Assembly: GCF_002179555.1 (NCBI RefSeq)
Contig: NZ_NHOU01000001.1
Coordinates: forward strand, 124,001 to 188,000
Source of the DNA: Salinicola salarius
Lineage (GTDB): Bacteria > Pseudomonadota > Gammaproteobacteria > Pseudomonadales > Halomonadaceae
Direction of reading: 5' to 3'
DNA: 64,000 nucleotides
A program made the position numbers and the translations under genes. The first letter of the stretch is position 1; the number at the start of each line of letters is the position of its first letter. The notes beneath the pieces were generated by a model. The model ran no database searches. It was not told the origin of the DNA and saw only the letters and a program-made list of their open reading frames with translations. Below, one piece after another: positions 31,453 through 41,021 of this stretch.

Positions 31453-32745
31453 TTGCAGCATTCTCTAGAAGCTCTCATTGATAACGCCCTGGCATGTCAC
31501 GTGCCGGGGCGTGTCGTCTGGGTGGCGCTTTCCGGCGGTCTCGACTCTTCCTTGCTGTTGAGCGTGGCGGCGCCGCTGGCGCGCAAGGCCGGGGTCGAGC
31601 TGCGTGCAATTCACGTCAATCATGGCTTGCAGGCGGCGGCGGGCGGCTTCGAGACGACTTGCCGCGAACTGTGCGATTCGCTGGCCGTGCCGTTGACCGT
31701 GGCTTCGGTCCGGGTCGACGCCGCGGGGCAGGGGATCGAGGCGGCCGCTCGGGAGGCCCGTTACCAGGCTTTCGCGACGCATCTCTCTCCGGGTGACCGC
31801 TTGTGGCTGGCGCAACATGCGGACGATCAGGTCGAGACCTTTCTGCTGGCCGCACTGCGCGGTAGCGGCGTGCGAGGGCTGGCCGGCATGCCTTCCCGGC
31901 GCGAGTGGCGAGGCATCCAGATCGAGCGGCCCTGGTTGAGCCTCGCCCGGTCGGTCTTGCTGACAGAAGCGCATCAGCGTGGGCTCGAGTGGTTCGAAGA
32001 TCCGACCAATACCGACCTGGCGTTCGATCGAAACTACCTGCGCCATCGGGTGGTGCCGCCACTGCGCGAGCGTTGGCCGGGCGTGGCCGGGGCATTCGGA
32101 CAGAGTGCCGAGTGGCTGCAGGAAGCCGACGAGCTGCTGGCAGAGCTGGCGGCGATCGATCTGGATCAGGCCGGGGGCGATCCCGGTCGCTTGCGGTTGG
32201 CGACGCTGGCCGCGCTAAGCACTTCTCGCCGTCGCCTGCTGATCCGTCATGCGCTCGAACGCCTGGGCATTCCCGCGCCGCCGGCTGCGCGCCTGATCGA
32301 GCTCGAACGGCAACTGACGATGGCGGGGGCGGATCGCCTGCCGGTCATTCGTTGGCCGGGCGGCGAGGCGCGGGTCTGGCGGCATCATCTCTATCTGATG
32401 GCGCCGCTGTCGCCGGTGGATCCCGCTTGGCAGACGGCGTGGAACGGGCAGTCGCCGCTCGTCACCCCCTGGGGCGTGCACCGCGTGAGCCTCCATCGAC
32501 CGCACGGGGCTGCCACGCCAGCGCTGCGGGTCGGGCTGCGTCAGGGGGGCGAAAGCCTGCGACTGGCGGGGCGTGGCAGCCGCGATCTCAAGCGCCTGCT
32601 GCAGGAGGCTGGGATTCCTCCATGGCAGCGTGATCGTCTGCCGTTGATCTGGTGCGGAGACGAGCTGGTGGCCGTGCTCGGCATCGTTTCGGCCGAAGGT
32701 TGGCATCAATCGCCGGCATCGCCTGATCCCGAAGCAGAAACGTGA
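31453..32745 (+). CDS. tilS: tRNA(Ile)-lysidine synthase
   Basis: Converts C34 of tRNA-Ile(CAU) to lysidine so that it reads AUA. The N-terminal N-type ATP pyrophosphatase domain has the PP-loop ALSGGLDSSLLL; later NYLRHRVVPPLRERWP and a C-terminal TilS domain follow. I chose TTG 31453 because AGGAG lies 7 bp upstream and the resulting 430 aa fit the family; the longer frame to 31342 runs through the palindromic element and has no ribosome site. Confidence 0.92.
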   Translation: MQHSLEALIDNALACHVPGRVVWVALSGGLDSSLLLSVAAPLARKAGVELRAIHVNHGLQAAAGGFETTCRELCDSLAVPLTVASVRVDAAGQGIEAAAREARYQAFATHLSPGDRLWLAQHADDQVETFLLAALRGSGVRGLAGMPSRREWRGIQIERPWLSLARSVLLTEAHQRGLEWFEDPTNTDLAFDRNYLRHRVVPPLRERWPGVAGAFGQSAEWLQEADELLAELAAIDLDQAGGDPGRLRLATLAALSTSRRRLLIRHALERLGIPAPPAARLIELERQLTMAGADRLPVIRWPGGEARVWRHHLYLMAPLSPVDPAWQTAWNGQSPLVTPWGVHRVSLHRPHGAATPALRVGLRQGGESLRLAGRGSRDLKRLLQEAGIPPWQRDRLPLIWCGDELVAVLGIVSAEGWHQSPASPDPEAET

Positions 32746-32775
32746 ACGTGTCTCCCGACGGTCACGACGCAGGCA

Positions 32776-34284
32776 TCAGGCGTCGTAGTTCAACGTCAGT
32801 CCCGCAGCCTTCTGGTAGGCCGCTTCCTGTTCCAGATCATTGAGCAGCAACGCCTGATGCCGGGTTTCCGGCAGCGTGAGATGCAGGGTGTCGCCGTCGC
32901 AGGCGAGACGGAAGTCGATGATCGCCTGTTCCGGCCGGGCGTGGTTGAGCATCACGGCGAGCCGGAGCAGACGGGCCAGTCGTTGGTAGGTCGCCTGCAC
33001 GGTACGGGGCAGCGCCTCCAGCTCCTTCTGGGCGAATTTGCGCCGATGGGCGCGTACCAGAAACGCCAGAGCCTGCTGCTCGGGGCGGGAGAAGCCGGTC
33101 AGGTCGGAGTACTCGATGAGATAGGCGCCGTGACGATGAAACTGGCTGTGGGAGATCGCCAGGCCGATTTCATGCACCTGGGCTGCCCAGTAGAGAAACA
33201 GGCGCTGCTCTTCGCCGAGCTCCCAGGCGTCCCGGACCTGATCGAATGCCGCCATGGCGGTTTCAGCCACATTTTCGGCATGGGTCGTCTCGACGCTGTA
33301 GCGCCGCATCAGCAGATCGACGCTGTGGCGGCGGGAATCCTCGGGGGTGTTGCGGCCGATCAGGTCGAACAGCACGCCTTCGCGCAGCGCGCCGTCGGAA
33401 TAGCGCATGCGTTCCAGGTCGAAGGCTTCGAAGACCGCACAGAGAATGGCAACGCCGGCCGGGAAGACCCGCGCCCGATCCTCCTTGAGGCCTTCCATCG
33501 CGACCTTATCCAGGTGGCCGAAGCCGATCAGCTTCTTGCGCAGTTTCATCAAGGCTTCGCGCTCGATCAGCGTGGCGTCACCATCGCCTCGGGCGGCGAT
33601 GACCGCTGCCGCGGCCTTGATCGTGCCACTGGAGCCGATCGGATCCTGCCATCCCAGCTGGTTGTAATGGCGCTGGATGTTGGCCAGTTCGGAAAGCGCG
33701 GCCATCTCGGCGCGCCGGAAGCGCTTTTCGCTGAGCTCGCCGTCGGCGAAAAAGGCGCCGGTATAGGCCACGCAGCCCATGTGGAGGCTTTCCAGCGCCT
33801 GCGGTTCGAAGTCCTCACCGATGATGAACTCGGTGGAACCGCCGCCGATATCGACGATCAGGCGCCTGCCGTGCACTTCGGCCAGCGCATGAGCGGCGCC
33901 GAGGTAGATCAGGCGCGCCTCTTCGCGGCCGCCGATGATCTCGATGGTGTGGCCGATCAGCGCTTCGGCGCGATCGATCAACGCCTGGGCGTTATGGGCT
34001 GCGCGAAGGGCGTTGGTGCCGACGATACGCAGGTCGGCGGGCGAGACGCCCTCGAGAAAAGGGGCGAAGCGCTCGAGGCAGCCGAGCGCACGATCCATGG
34101 CGACTTCGGTAAAGTTTTCGTCAGCATCGAGGCCGGCGGCAAGCTGTACTTTCTCGCCCATCTTGGCGACGACCTGGAGTTGGCCGTGCTGGTAATTGGC
34201 GACCAACAGGTGGAAGCTGTTGGAACCGAGATCGATAGCGGCCAGACGGCGCGTCGCGTCTTCGGCGGTCGAATTCCCGCTCAT
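32776..34284 (-). CDS. ppx: exopolyphosphatase
   Basis: Releases phosphate from polyphosphate ends; the Ppx/GppA ASKHA-fold family. 502 aa from ATG 34284 (MSGNSTAED, GAGGA upstream). The phosphate-binding motif AAIDLGSNSFHLLV lies near residue 15, and LIVDIGGGSTEFIIG plus an HD-like C-terminal region complete the long Ppx type (E. coli 513 aa). It is convergent with tilS and divergent from the thioredoxin-like gene. ppk is encoded 10 kb away on the same strand. Confidence 0.94.
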   Translation of the reverse strand: MSGNSTAEDATRRLAAIDLGSNSFHLLVANYQHGQLQVVAKMGEKVQLAAGLDADENFTEVAMDRALGCLERFAPFLEGVSPADLRIVGTNALRAAHNAQALIDRAEALIGHTIEIIGGREEARLIYLGAAHALAEVHGRRLIVDIGGGSTEFIIGEDFEPQALESLHMGCVAYTGAFFADGELSEKRFRRAEMAALSELANIQRHYNQLGWQDPIGSSGTIKAAAAVIAARGDGDATLIEREALMKLRKKLIGFGHLDKVAMEGLKEDRARVFPAGVAILCAVFEAFDLERMRYSDGALREGVLFDLIGRNTPEDSRRHSVDLLMRRYSVETTHAENVAETAMAAFDQVRDAWELGEEQRLFLYWAAQVHEIGLAISHSQFHRHGAYLIEYSDLTGFSRPEQQALAFLVRAHRRKFAQKELEALPRTVQATYQRLARLLRLAVMLNHARPEQAIIDFRLACDGDTLHLTLPETRHQALLLNDLEQEAAYQKAAGLTLNYDA

Positions 34285-34474
34285 GGCGTGGCGTCCTCGA
34301 AAGCTGGCAGTAGACAGGCGAGCGCTGAGCGTCACGACATAGAGTCGTTCCAGGCTTGTTGCCATTTCAGCACGTAGGGTGACCCAAGATTGCGGCGGGG
34401 GCGCGGCCTTGTCAATCGCTTAGGCGGCAGGCATGCTGGCGACACCGGCATCATACCCACCGAGAATCGAGCAC

Positions 34475-34807
34475 ATGCAGCCACAGCGGCGCCATCTGGA
34501 CAGCGAGACGTTCGAGCGTCAGCGCGAAGAAGCGGAATCCCCCTGGTTGGCGATCTTCGTTGTCGACTGGTGTCAGCCGTGTGAAACCCTGCTGTCTCGG
34601 CTCTCGTCGGCTTCGCAGGAGTCGATCCGCGCGCTGCCGGTGGCGGTCGTGGATATCGATCGCGAGCCGGCACTGGCAGAGCGCTACGGCGTCAAGGGGA
34701 CGCCGACACTGATCCTGTTCGTCGACGGCGAACCTCGGCTGACGCGTGTCGGGGCGTTGTCGGAACAGCAACTGCTGCAGATCGGTGAAGAGTGCGGGCG
34801 CCATTAG
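34475..34807 (+). CDS. thioredoxin-like protein
   Basis: 110 aa with a thioredoxin fold: FVVDWCQPC (Cys33, Cys36), VDIDREPALAERYGVKGTPTLILFVDGE with the cis-Pro of GTPT. The active site is WCQPC, not the canonical WCGPC, and the N-terminus is charged and unlike TrxA. It occupies the place of trxA between ppx and rho in Pseudomonas, so it may be a diverged orthologue or a different thiol-disulfide protein. Start uncertain: ATG 34475 is chosen on length; ATG 34433 would add 14 residues. Confidence 0.8.
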   Translation: MQPQRRHLDSETFERQREEAESPWLAIFVVDWCQPCETLLSRLSSASQESIRALPVAVVDIDREPALAERYGVKGTPTLILFVDGEPRLTRVGALSEQQLLQIGEECGRH

Positions 34808-35214
34808 TCGAGGGCACTTGATAATGCAGCCGGTGATCGCCATATCGATACTTGCTTTCGGAAGATAGCTTGTCTACCATCTGGACGTTCGCCTGTTCCG
34901 AATGCTTCTCGACCGCGTCGCGGTCCCCCAAGTCGTCAGTCAATCCCAGTACCGATCTTTGGATAGTGACCACTCTCTCGGATGACACTTTCCGCGAGAT
35001 GGCAGGCGAATCGAACCGCTCTCCCGGCACCTTCGTCACACGGCCAGTCGGCATCCCGACATGCGTCGACGCTGGGCCAACAGACCATACGAATGCCTGA
35101 CATCCTGGGACGACTGAACGCGCCGCGCGGCGTTTGAACTGACCGCCTCTTGTCCTTCTTTTCTATCTCGGCAAAAGTCATTGCCTGCGACACGAGCCTT
35201 CTCTGACCGAACTC
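34808..35214 (+). promoter_or_regulatory. long rho leader region
   Basis: 407 bp without a convincing gene. TTGATA (34818-34823) followed 19 bp later by TATCGA is a weak promoter candidate. GC-rich AACGC...GCGTT lies near 35118-35135. Rho genes are commonly autoregulated through long leaders with early Rho-dependent termination; that is known for E. coli and only inferred here. Short open frames in the region lack ribosome sites. Confidence 0.35.
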
Positions 35215-36474
35215 ATGAATCTAACCGAACTCAAGCAAAAATCCGTTCCTGAACTGCTGGATATCGCCCGCGAAATGGGCATCGATAATCTGGCGCGCTC
35301 ACGCAAGCAGGACATCATCTTCGCCATCCTGAAAAAACATGCGAAGAGTGGCGAGGACATTTACGGCGATGGCGTCCTGGAGATTCTGCAGGACGGATTC
35401 GGTTTCCTGCGTAGCGCCGACTCCTCCTATCTGGCCGGCCCCGACGACATCTACGTCTCGCCGTCCCAGATTCGTCGCTTCAATCTGCGCAAGGGCGACT
35501 CGATTGCCGGCAAGATCCGCCCGCCGAAGGAAGGCGAGCGCTACTTCGCGCTGTTGAAAGTCAACGAGATCAACTTCGACAAGCCGGAAAACGCCAAGCA
35601 CAAGATCCTGTTCGAGAACCTGACGCCGCTGTTCCCGCAGGAGCGCATGGTGATGGAGATCGGCAACGGCTCTACCGAGGACATCACCGCGCGGGTCATC
35701 GATCTCACCGCGCCGATCGGCAAGGGCCAGCGTGGCTTGATCGTTTCGCCGCCCAAGGCCGGTAAGACCTTGATGCTGCAGAACATCGCCACCTCGATCA
35801 CGCGCAACAACCCCGAATGTCACATGATCGTGCTGCTGATCGACGAGCGTCCGGAAGAGGTGACCGAAATGTCACGGACGGTGCGCGGTGAAGTCGTGGC
35901 ATCGACCTTCGACGAGCCGCCGGCCCGTCACGTCCAGGTGGCCGAGATGGTCATCGAGAAGGCCAAGCGTCTGGTCGAGCACAAGAAGGACGTGGTCATC
36001 CTGCTCGACTCCATCACCCGCCTGGCGCGCGCCTACAACACCGTGGTGCCGTCTTCCGGCAAGGTGCTGACCGGTGGTGTCGACGCGCATGCCCTCGAGA
36101 AGCCCAAGCGCTTCTTCGGCGCCGCGCGTAACATCGAAGAGGGCGGCAGTCTGACCATCCTCGCCACGGCGCTGGTCGATACCGGCTCGAAGATGGACGA
36201 AGTGATCTTCGAGGAGTTCAAGGGTACCGGCAACATGGAAGCCCATCTGGATCGCAAGCTGGCCGAGCGCCGCGTCTATCCGGCTCTAAACATCCGTCGT
36301 TCCGGCACCCGGCGCGAGGATCTGATCGCCTCCGAGGAAGAAATGCAGCGCATGTGGATCCTGCGCAAGCTGCTCAACCCGATGGACGACGTGGCCGCTA
36401 CCGAGTTCCTGATCGATCGCCTCAAGGACACCAAGACCAATCTCGAATTCTTCGAAGCCATGAAAAGACGTTGA
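35215..36474 (+). CDS. rho: transcription termination factor Rho
   Basis: Hexameric RNA-dependent ATPase that ends transcription. 419 aa, exactly the E. coli length, starting [20 protein letters not shown]. The cold-shock-like primary RNA site ([29 protein letters not shown]) precedes the Walker A SPPKAGKT, Walker [15 protein letters not shown] and the secondary site [28 protein letters not shown]. It follows a long leader and is followed 5 bp after the stop by a 116-bp palindromic element and then a strong terminator. Confidence 0.99.
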   Translation: MNLTELKQKSVPELLDIAREMGIDNLARSRKQDIIFAILKKHAKSGEDIYGDGVLEILQDGFGFLRSADSSYLAGPDDIYVSPSQIRRFNLRKGDSIAGKIRPPKEGERYFALLKVNEINFDKPENAKHKILFENLTPLFPQERMVMEIGNGSTEDITARVIDLTAPIGKGQRGLIVSPPKAGKTLMLQNIATSITRNNPECHMIVLLIDERPEEVTEMSRTVRGEVVASTFDEPPARHVQVAEMVIEKAKRLVEHKKDVVILLDSITRLARAYNTVVPSSGKVLTGGVDAHALEKPKRFFGAARNIEEGGSLTILATALVDTGSKMDEVIFEEFKGTGNMEAHLDRKLAERRVYPALNIRRSGTRREDLIASEEEMQRMWILRKLLNPMDDVAATEFLIDRLKDTKTNLEFFEAMKRR

Positions 36475-36479
36475 TTCCG

Positions 36480-36595
36480 GCTGGCTGCACTCGATGATAC
36501 TGCGTTGGAAAATCGCTCAAGCTGCTCATTTACTCCCGTAAACTCCGCGCTCTCGCGATTTTCCGCCTTGTCTCATCTTCGTTCGCTCAGCCAGC
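36480..36595 (+). repeat. 116-bp dispersed imperfect palindrome, copy 2 (after rho)
   Basis: Outer arms GCTGGCTG (36480-36487) and CAGCCAGC (36588-36595), middle arms GGAAAATCGC (36507-36516) and GCGATTTTCC (36555-36564), inner arms TTTAC (36529-36533) and GTAAA (36538-36542). Same length, layout and conserved blocks as the copy after accA. Begins 5 bp after the rho stop. It is not a terminator; a separate one follows. Confidence 0.8.
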
Positions 36596-36635
36596 TCTCA
36601 ACGCTTCGTGAGATCTTGGGGTCAAAGCAGAAAAT

Positions 36636-36664
36636 AAAGGGCAGCATGTTATGCTGCCCTTTTT
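36636..36664 (+). terminator. intrinsic terminator between rho and ubiD
   Basis: AAAGGGCAGCAT (36636-36647), GTT loop, perfect complement at 36651-36662 and a T run. It ends the rho transcript about 160 bp downstream of the stop, after the palindromic element. Confidence 0.9.
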
Positions 36665-36718
36665 GCGTTCTGGGCCGCCGGGCGTAGTGGAAAGAGTGGG
36701 AGGGATACGGGCAACGCC

Positions 36719-38236
36719 ATGAAATATCACGATTTGCGGGACTTCATCGCGGCGCTGGAAGCGCGCGGTGAGTTGAAGCGTGTCACGGTGGAGGTGGATC
36801 CCTACCTGGAGATCACCGAGATCTGTGATCGCACGCTGCGAGCCGGTGGGCCTGCGCTGCTGTTCGAGAACGTCAAGGGTAGCGAGATGCCGGTGCTGGG
36901 GAACCTGTTCGGTACCCCGGAGCGCGTGGCCATGGGCATGGGGCAGGAAAACGTCGAAGCGTTGCGTGAGGTGGGCAAGCTGCTGGCTTTCCTGAAGGAG
37001 CCCGACCCGCCCAAAGGTCTCAAGGATGCCTGGGAGAAGCTGCCGATCTTCAAGCAGGTCATGAGCATGGGACCGAAGACGTTGCGTTCGGCGCCGTGCC
37101 AGCAGGTCGTTCTCGAAGGCGATGAGGTCGATCTCGATCGTCTGCCGATTCAGCACTGCTGGCCGGGCGACGTGGCGCCGCTTGTGACCTGGGCGCTGGT
37201 GGTGACCAAGGGGCCGCACAAGTCGCGCCAGAATCTGGGAATCTATCGTCAGCAGAAGCTTGGCAAGAATCGATTGATCATGCGTTGGCTGAGTCACCGC
37301 GGCGGGGCGCTGGATTTTCGCGAATGGCAGCAGACGCATCCCGGCGAACCCTTTCCCGTCGCGGTGGCGCTGGGGGCCGACCCGGCGACCATCCTGGGCG
37401 CCGTGACACCAGTGCCGGACACGCTCTCCGAGTACGCCTTCGCCGGCCTGCTGCGCGGCTCGCGGACCGAACTGGTCAAATGCGGCCACGCCGACCTGCA
37501 GGTCCCGGCTTCCAGCGAGATCGTGCTGGAAGGTTTCATCCATCCGGACGACATGGCCCCCGAAGGGCCCTATGGCGATCACACCGGATACTACAACGAA
37601 GTCGAAAGCTTTCCCGTCTTTACCGTCGAGCGGATCACCCATCGGCGTGATCCGATCTACCATTCGACCTACACCGGCCGCCCGCCGGACGAGCCCGCGG
37701 TGCTGGGGCTGGCGCTCAATGAAGTGTTCGTGCCGATCCTGCGCAAGCAGTTTCCCGAGATCGTCGACTTCTATCTGCCGCCGGAAGGATGCTCCTATCG
37801 CATGGCGGTGGTGACCATGAAGAAGCAATACCCCGGTCACGCCAAGCGGGTCATGATGGGCGTCTGGAGCTTCCTGCGCCAGTTCATGTACACCAAGTTC
37901 GTGATCGTGCTGGACGACGATGTCGATGCCCGCAACTGGGAAGACGTGATCTGGGCGATCACCACCCGGATGGACCCTGCCCGGGATACGGTGATGGTGG
38001 AGAATACGCCGATCGACTATCTCGACTTCGCCTCTCCGACGGCCGGGCTGGGCTCGAAGATGGGGCTGGATGCGACCAACAAGTGGCCCGGCGAGACGAC
38101 ACGGGAGTGGGGAGAACCCATCGTCATGGATCCGGCGATCAAATCACGGGTCGACGAGCGCTGGGAAAGCTATGGTATCGATATCGCGCCACCACAGGCG
38201 CGAACCGGAAAACCCTCGGACGGCGGGGCGGCATGA
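36719..38236 (+). CDS. ubiD: 4-hydroxy-3-polyprenylbenzoate decarboxylase
   Basis: prFMN-dependent decarboxylase of ubiquinone synthesis. 505 aa; [22 protein letters not shown] at the start, [33 protein letters not shown] (conserved acidic active site) and the C-terminal [18 protein letters not shown] match UbiD. Length agrees with the family (about 490-500). Followed immediately by a Fre-like flavin reductase, as in E. coli ubiD-fre; that enzyme can supply the reduced FMN needed for prFMN. Confidence 0.96.
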   Translation: MKYHDLRDFIAALEARGELKRVTVEVDPYLEITEICDRTLRAGGPALLFENVKGSEMPVLGNLFGTPERVAMGMGQENVEALREVGKLLAFLKEPDPPKGLKDAWEKLPIFKQVMSMGPKTLRSAPCQQVVLEGDEVDLDRLPIQHCWPGDVAPLVTWALVVTKGPHKSRQNLGIYRQQKLGKNRLIMRWLSHRGGALDFREWQQTHPGEPFPVAVALGADPATILGAVTPVPDTLSEYAFAGLLRGSRTELVKCGHADLQVPASSEIVLEGFIHPDDMAPEGPYGDHTGYYNEVESFPVFTVERITHRRDPIYHSTYTGRPPDEPAVLGLALNEVFVPILRKQFPEIVDFYLPPEGCSYRMAVVTMKKQYPGHAKRVMMGVWSFLRQFMYTKFVIVLDDDVDARNWEDVIWAITTRMDPARDTVMVENTPIDYLDFASPTAGLGSKMGLDATNKWPGETTREWGEPIVMDPAIKSRVDERWESYGIDIAPPQARTGKPSDGGAA

Positions 38237-38256
38237 CGGCAAACGATGAGGTGAAC

Positions 38257-39075
38257 ATGACGGTCAGAACGTTGACCTGCCAGGTGGAAACCGTCGAGGA
38301 TCTGACGCCCGATGTGTTCCGGGTCGTGCTCGAAGGGCGTGCCGAGGCGATTGCCCATGCGCCCGGGCAGTATCTCGAACTGGAACTGCATGAAGAGACC
38401 TGGGTGCCGTTCTCGATCGCCTGCGCCGAAACCGGCGACGGCCGTCTGGAGCTGCACATTCAGCATTGGCCGGAACGCACCCACTCGGCGCGCCTGCGGG
38501 AGCTGCTGACCCATCGCAATCGGCTGTCGGTCCGGCTGCCCAGCGGCGAGTGCACGCTACCTGCAGGCCGTTCGGAGCCGCTGCTGCTGATCGCCGCCGG
38601 TACCGGCTTTGCCCAGCTCAAGGCCATCGTCGAAGCCGCCCTGACCGAGAATCCCGAACGGGACATCTCGATCTGGTGGGCCGTGCGCGAGCGCCGCGAT
38701 CTCTATGCCGAAACCCTGGCGCGGGAATGGGCCCAGGCGTATGCGAACGTTCGTTTTCACGCTGTGGTCGAAACCCCGGAGGCCGCGCTCGAGGCGCTGC
38801 CCGGCGTGCGCTGGCACACCGGGCGTATCGATGAGGTGCTGGCATCGCAGCTGGATACGTTGGCAGGCGTCGAGATCTACCTCGCCGGATCTCCCGGCAT
38901 GGTCTATGCCTGCGTGGATACGCTGGCCCCGTTGGGGCTGGTCGAATCGCAGGTCCATTCGGACGTCTTCAGCTATGCGCCGCGGGTGCCGTTTCTGCCA
39001 CTGCCGGAGAGCGACCCGGATCAGGCGCCGTTGGCCCCGGGCGAGATCGCCTCGTCCCCGGAGAAGAAGTCGTGA
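38257..39075 (+). CDS. fre: NAD(P)H-flavin reductase (Fre-like)
   Basis: FNR-superfamily oxidoreductase. The start at ATG 38257 (MTVRTLTCQVETVEDLTPDVFRV) aligns with the E. coli Fre start and has GAGGTGA upstream; an ATG at 38233 overlapping the ubiD stop is the alternative. 272 aa: a flavin-binding beta barrel with the RxxS-like VPFSIA, then LLLIAAGTGFAQLKAIVE for NAD(P)H. About 40 residues longer than Fre, with an acidic Pro-rich C-terminus. Its stop overlaps the folM start. Confidence 0.85.
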   Translation: MTVRTLTCQVETVEDLTPDVFRVVLEGRAEAIAHAPGQYLELELHEETWVPFSIACAETGDGRLELHIQHWPERTHSARLRELLTHRNRLSVRLPSGECTLPAGRSEPLLLIAAGTGFAQLKAIVEAALTENPERDISIWWAVRERRDLYAETLAREWAQAYANVRFHAVVETPEAALEALPGVRWHTGRIDEVLASQLDTLAGVEIYLAGSPGMVYACVDTLAPLGLVESQVHSDVFSYAPRVPFLPLPESDPDQAPLAPGEIASSPEKKS

Positions 39076-39764
39076 GCCAATCCCCGATCCTGATCACCGG
39101 TGGCACTCAACGCCTTGGGCTGCACTGTGCCGAGCGGCTGCTCGACGACGGCCATCCGGTGATCGTCACCTATCGCCGCGAGCGGGAGTCGCTGTCGGCG
39201 CTACGGGAGCGTGGCGCGGTGACGCTGGCGGCGGACTTTGCCACCGAAGCCGGTATTCTCGACTTCATCGCCCGGCTGCGGGATAACACCGCGAGTCTGC
39301 GCGCCATCATTCACAACGCTGGGGAGTGGTTGTCGGACCCCGGTCCCGAGGCGGCCGGCGAAACCTTCGAGCGTCTGTTCCGGGTCAACATGCAGGCGCC
39401 GTATCTGATCAATATCCATGCCCGCAGCCTGCTGGACGCCTGCCAGGAGCCGCAGCGCGACATCGTGCATATCACCGACAGCGTAGTACAGCGGGGCGCG
39501 GCGGGGCAGTCCGCCTACGCCGCCACCAAGGCCGGGCTGGAAAGCCTGACCCGGTCGTTCGCCGCCCAGTTCGCGCCCACGATCCAGGTCAACGCCATCG
39601 CGCCCGGTCTGGTGATGCTCGCCGAGGGCGACGACGTGGATGGCGGCCGCGACCGGCGCGTGCCGGGGCCAGGGGTGATCTACCAGACCCTGCGTTACCT
39701 GCTCGACAATGACTTCGTCACCGGCACGATAATGCCGGTTGACGGCGGCAGCCACCTGGGCTGA
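39072..39764 (+). CDS. folM: short-chain dehydrogenase, dihydromonapterin reductase type (FolM)
   Basis: SDR protein of 230 aa: the Rossmann motif TGGTQRLG, NAG in IHNAGEW, catalytic Ser/Tyr/Lys as HITDS and YAATK, and a C-terminal GTIMPVDGG. The TQRLG and YRRERES pattern (arginine after beta-2 for NADPH) fits FolM, which reduces dihydromonapterin. It starts at GTG 39072, overlapping the fre stop, with GGAG upstream. folE2/folX are not adjacent, so the exact substrate is inferred. Confidence 0.8.
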   Translation: MSQSPILITGGTQRLGLHCAERLLDDGHPVIVTYRRERESLSALRERGAVTLAADFATEAGILDFIARLRDNTASLRAIIHNAGEWLSDPGPEAAGETFERLFRVNMQAPYLINIHARSLLDACQEPQRDIVHITDSVVQRGAAGQSAYAATKAGLESLTRSFAAQFAPTIQVNAIAPGLVMLAEGDDVDGGRDRRVPGPGVIYQTLRYLLDNDFVTGTIMPVDGGSHLG

Positions 39765-39780
39765 AAGCGCCGCGATTCGT

Positions 39781-40488
39781 CTATAGCGAGACGGTGCTGT
39801 TGCGAATCTGTACCAGTTTGCCTTCGTCGATCACGGGGCCGGATGGCTTGCCTCCCGGCGCGCCGGAGCTCGGCTCCATGCTGACGGCGAAATCGGCGGT
39901 CTTCATCAGGCCCAGCATCTTGGCGGGAAGCTGCATGGTGGCCTGTCCCTGAGTCGGCAGCATGCCGAGCGAAACCGGCGTACCGTTCTCCATCATCCAC
40001 AGCTCGCCGCCCTTGCCCGCGGGCATGGGGCCGGGTTCGACCGCCTGAACCATCATCTTGCCATCCAGGGTGGCATTGAGAATCCAGGCCGGCTGGCCGC
40101 TGGCGTGGTTGATCACGAAGACATATTCACCGGGCATCATCGCCGGCTCCCGTGGCGTCAGCGCGATCACTGCCAGAACCAGCGCCGCCGCCGTCGCGAA
40201 ACCGCTGAACGCCCGCCAGAAGCCGAGACGCTGCAGCAGGCCCACTCTCAGCCCCAGGCGCGCGACAATGCCGGACCACAGATGGCCGGGCGGCGTCACC
40301 GGTTCCAGCTGCTGGTTGAAGATCTGCAGGTGCTCCCGCCAGGCATCGACGCTACGCTGCAGATCCGTGCTGACCGCCAGCAATGCCTCGAACTCGGCGC
40401 GCTGGTCTCGATCCAGCGTACCGAGAACGTACTCGCCGGCGGCCAGTTCGCGTGCTTCGGGGTCGCTCAAGTCAAACGTGTCATGCAT
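39781..40488 (-). CDS. RskA-type membrane anti-sigma factor
   Basis: 235 aa from ATG 40488 (MHDTFDLSDPEARELAAGEYVLGTLD). The N-terminal cytoplasmic part resembles anti-sigma-K factors, one transmembrane helix (about 92-110, FSGFATAAALVLAVIALTP) follows, then a periplasmic domain with ELWMMENGTPVSLGML typical of RskA. The gene overlaps the end of the upstream sigma gene by 22 bp. It should sequester that sigma factor until proteolysis; RseP from this window is a possible protease but that is speculative. No zinc-binding HCC motif is present. Confidence 0.85.
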   Translation of the reverse strand: MHDTFDLSDPEARELAAGEYVLGTLDRDQRAEFEALLAVSTDLQRSVDAWREHLQIFNQQLEPVTPPGHLWSGIVARLGLRVGLLQRLGFWRAFSGFATAAALVLAVIALTPREPAMMPGEYVFVINHASGQPAWILNATLDGKMMVQAVEPGPMPAGKGGELWMMENGTPVSLGMLPTQGQATMQLPAKMLGLMKTADFAVSMEPSSGAPGGKPSGPVIDEGKLVQIRNSTVSL

Positions 40489-41021
40489 GCCTTCAACCTC
40501 TCGAGGCCTCTGCGGACCCAGCTCTTGACGGTTCCCAACGGCGTGGTGAGATGCGCTGCCAGATCGTGGTGGGTCAATCCTTCGAAAAACGCAAGCTCGA
40601 GCACCTGGCGCTGTTGCGCCGTCAATTCGGTCAGGCACTGCTGCAATGATTCTGCCTGCTGATTGATGTCGCTCTCGCTCTCGACATCGGATTCGCCGGG
40701 CAGTGACTCGATGATCGCTTCGCTATCGGCTTCCTGGGGGCGCTGACGCCGGAGCCAGTCGATGCCGATGTTGCGCGTGAGGGTCGAAAGCCAGGTCATC
40801 GGGCGGGCACGGGAAGCATCGTACTGCCCGGCCACCTGCCACACACGCAGGTAGACCAGTTGCAGACAGTCCTGCGCGGCCGCTTCCTGCCGGACGATAC
40901 GCAGTAGCTGGGCGTATAGATGCGGACTGGTCGCGCGGTAGAGCTTCTCGAAAGCGAGACCATCGCCACGGGCGCTGGCGTGAAGATTGTCGATCAGCAC
41001 GTCATGAGGTGGGTAGGCCAT
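40467..41021 (-). CDS. ECF-family RNA polymerase sigma factor
   Basis: 184 aa from ATG 41021 (MAYPPHDVLIDNL), AAGGA 6 bp upstream. Region 2 (AFEKLYRATSPHLYAQLLRIV to WLSTLTRNIGIDWLRR) and region 4 (LTAQQRQVLELAFFEGLTHHDLAAHLTTPLGTVKSWVRRG) are clear; regions 1 and 3 are missing, so it is an ECF sigma. Paired with a RskA-like anti-sigma, it resembles the SigK/ECF19 set. Regulon and signal are not visible here. Confidence 0.9.
   Translation of the reverse strand: MAYPPHDVLIDNLHASARGDGLAFEKLYRATSPHLYAQLLRIVRQEAAAQDCLQLVYLRVWQVAGQYDASRARPMTWLSTLTRNIGIDWLRRQRPQEADSEAIIESLPGESDVESESDINQQAESLQQCLTELTAQQRQVLELAFFEGLTHHDLAAHLTTPLGTVKSWVRRGLERLKACMTRLT

Noticed and set aside
34692-35100. Short frames in the rho leader
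   Set aside because: No ribosome sites, no recognisable peptide and frames on both strands overlap; treated as non-coding leader.
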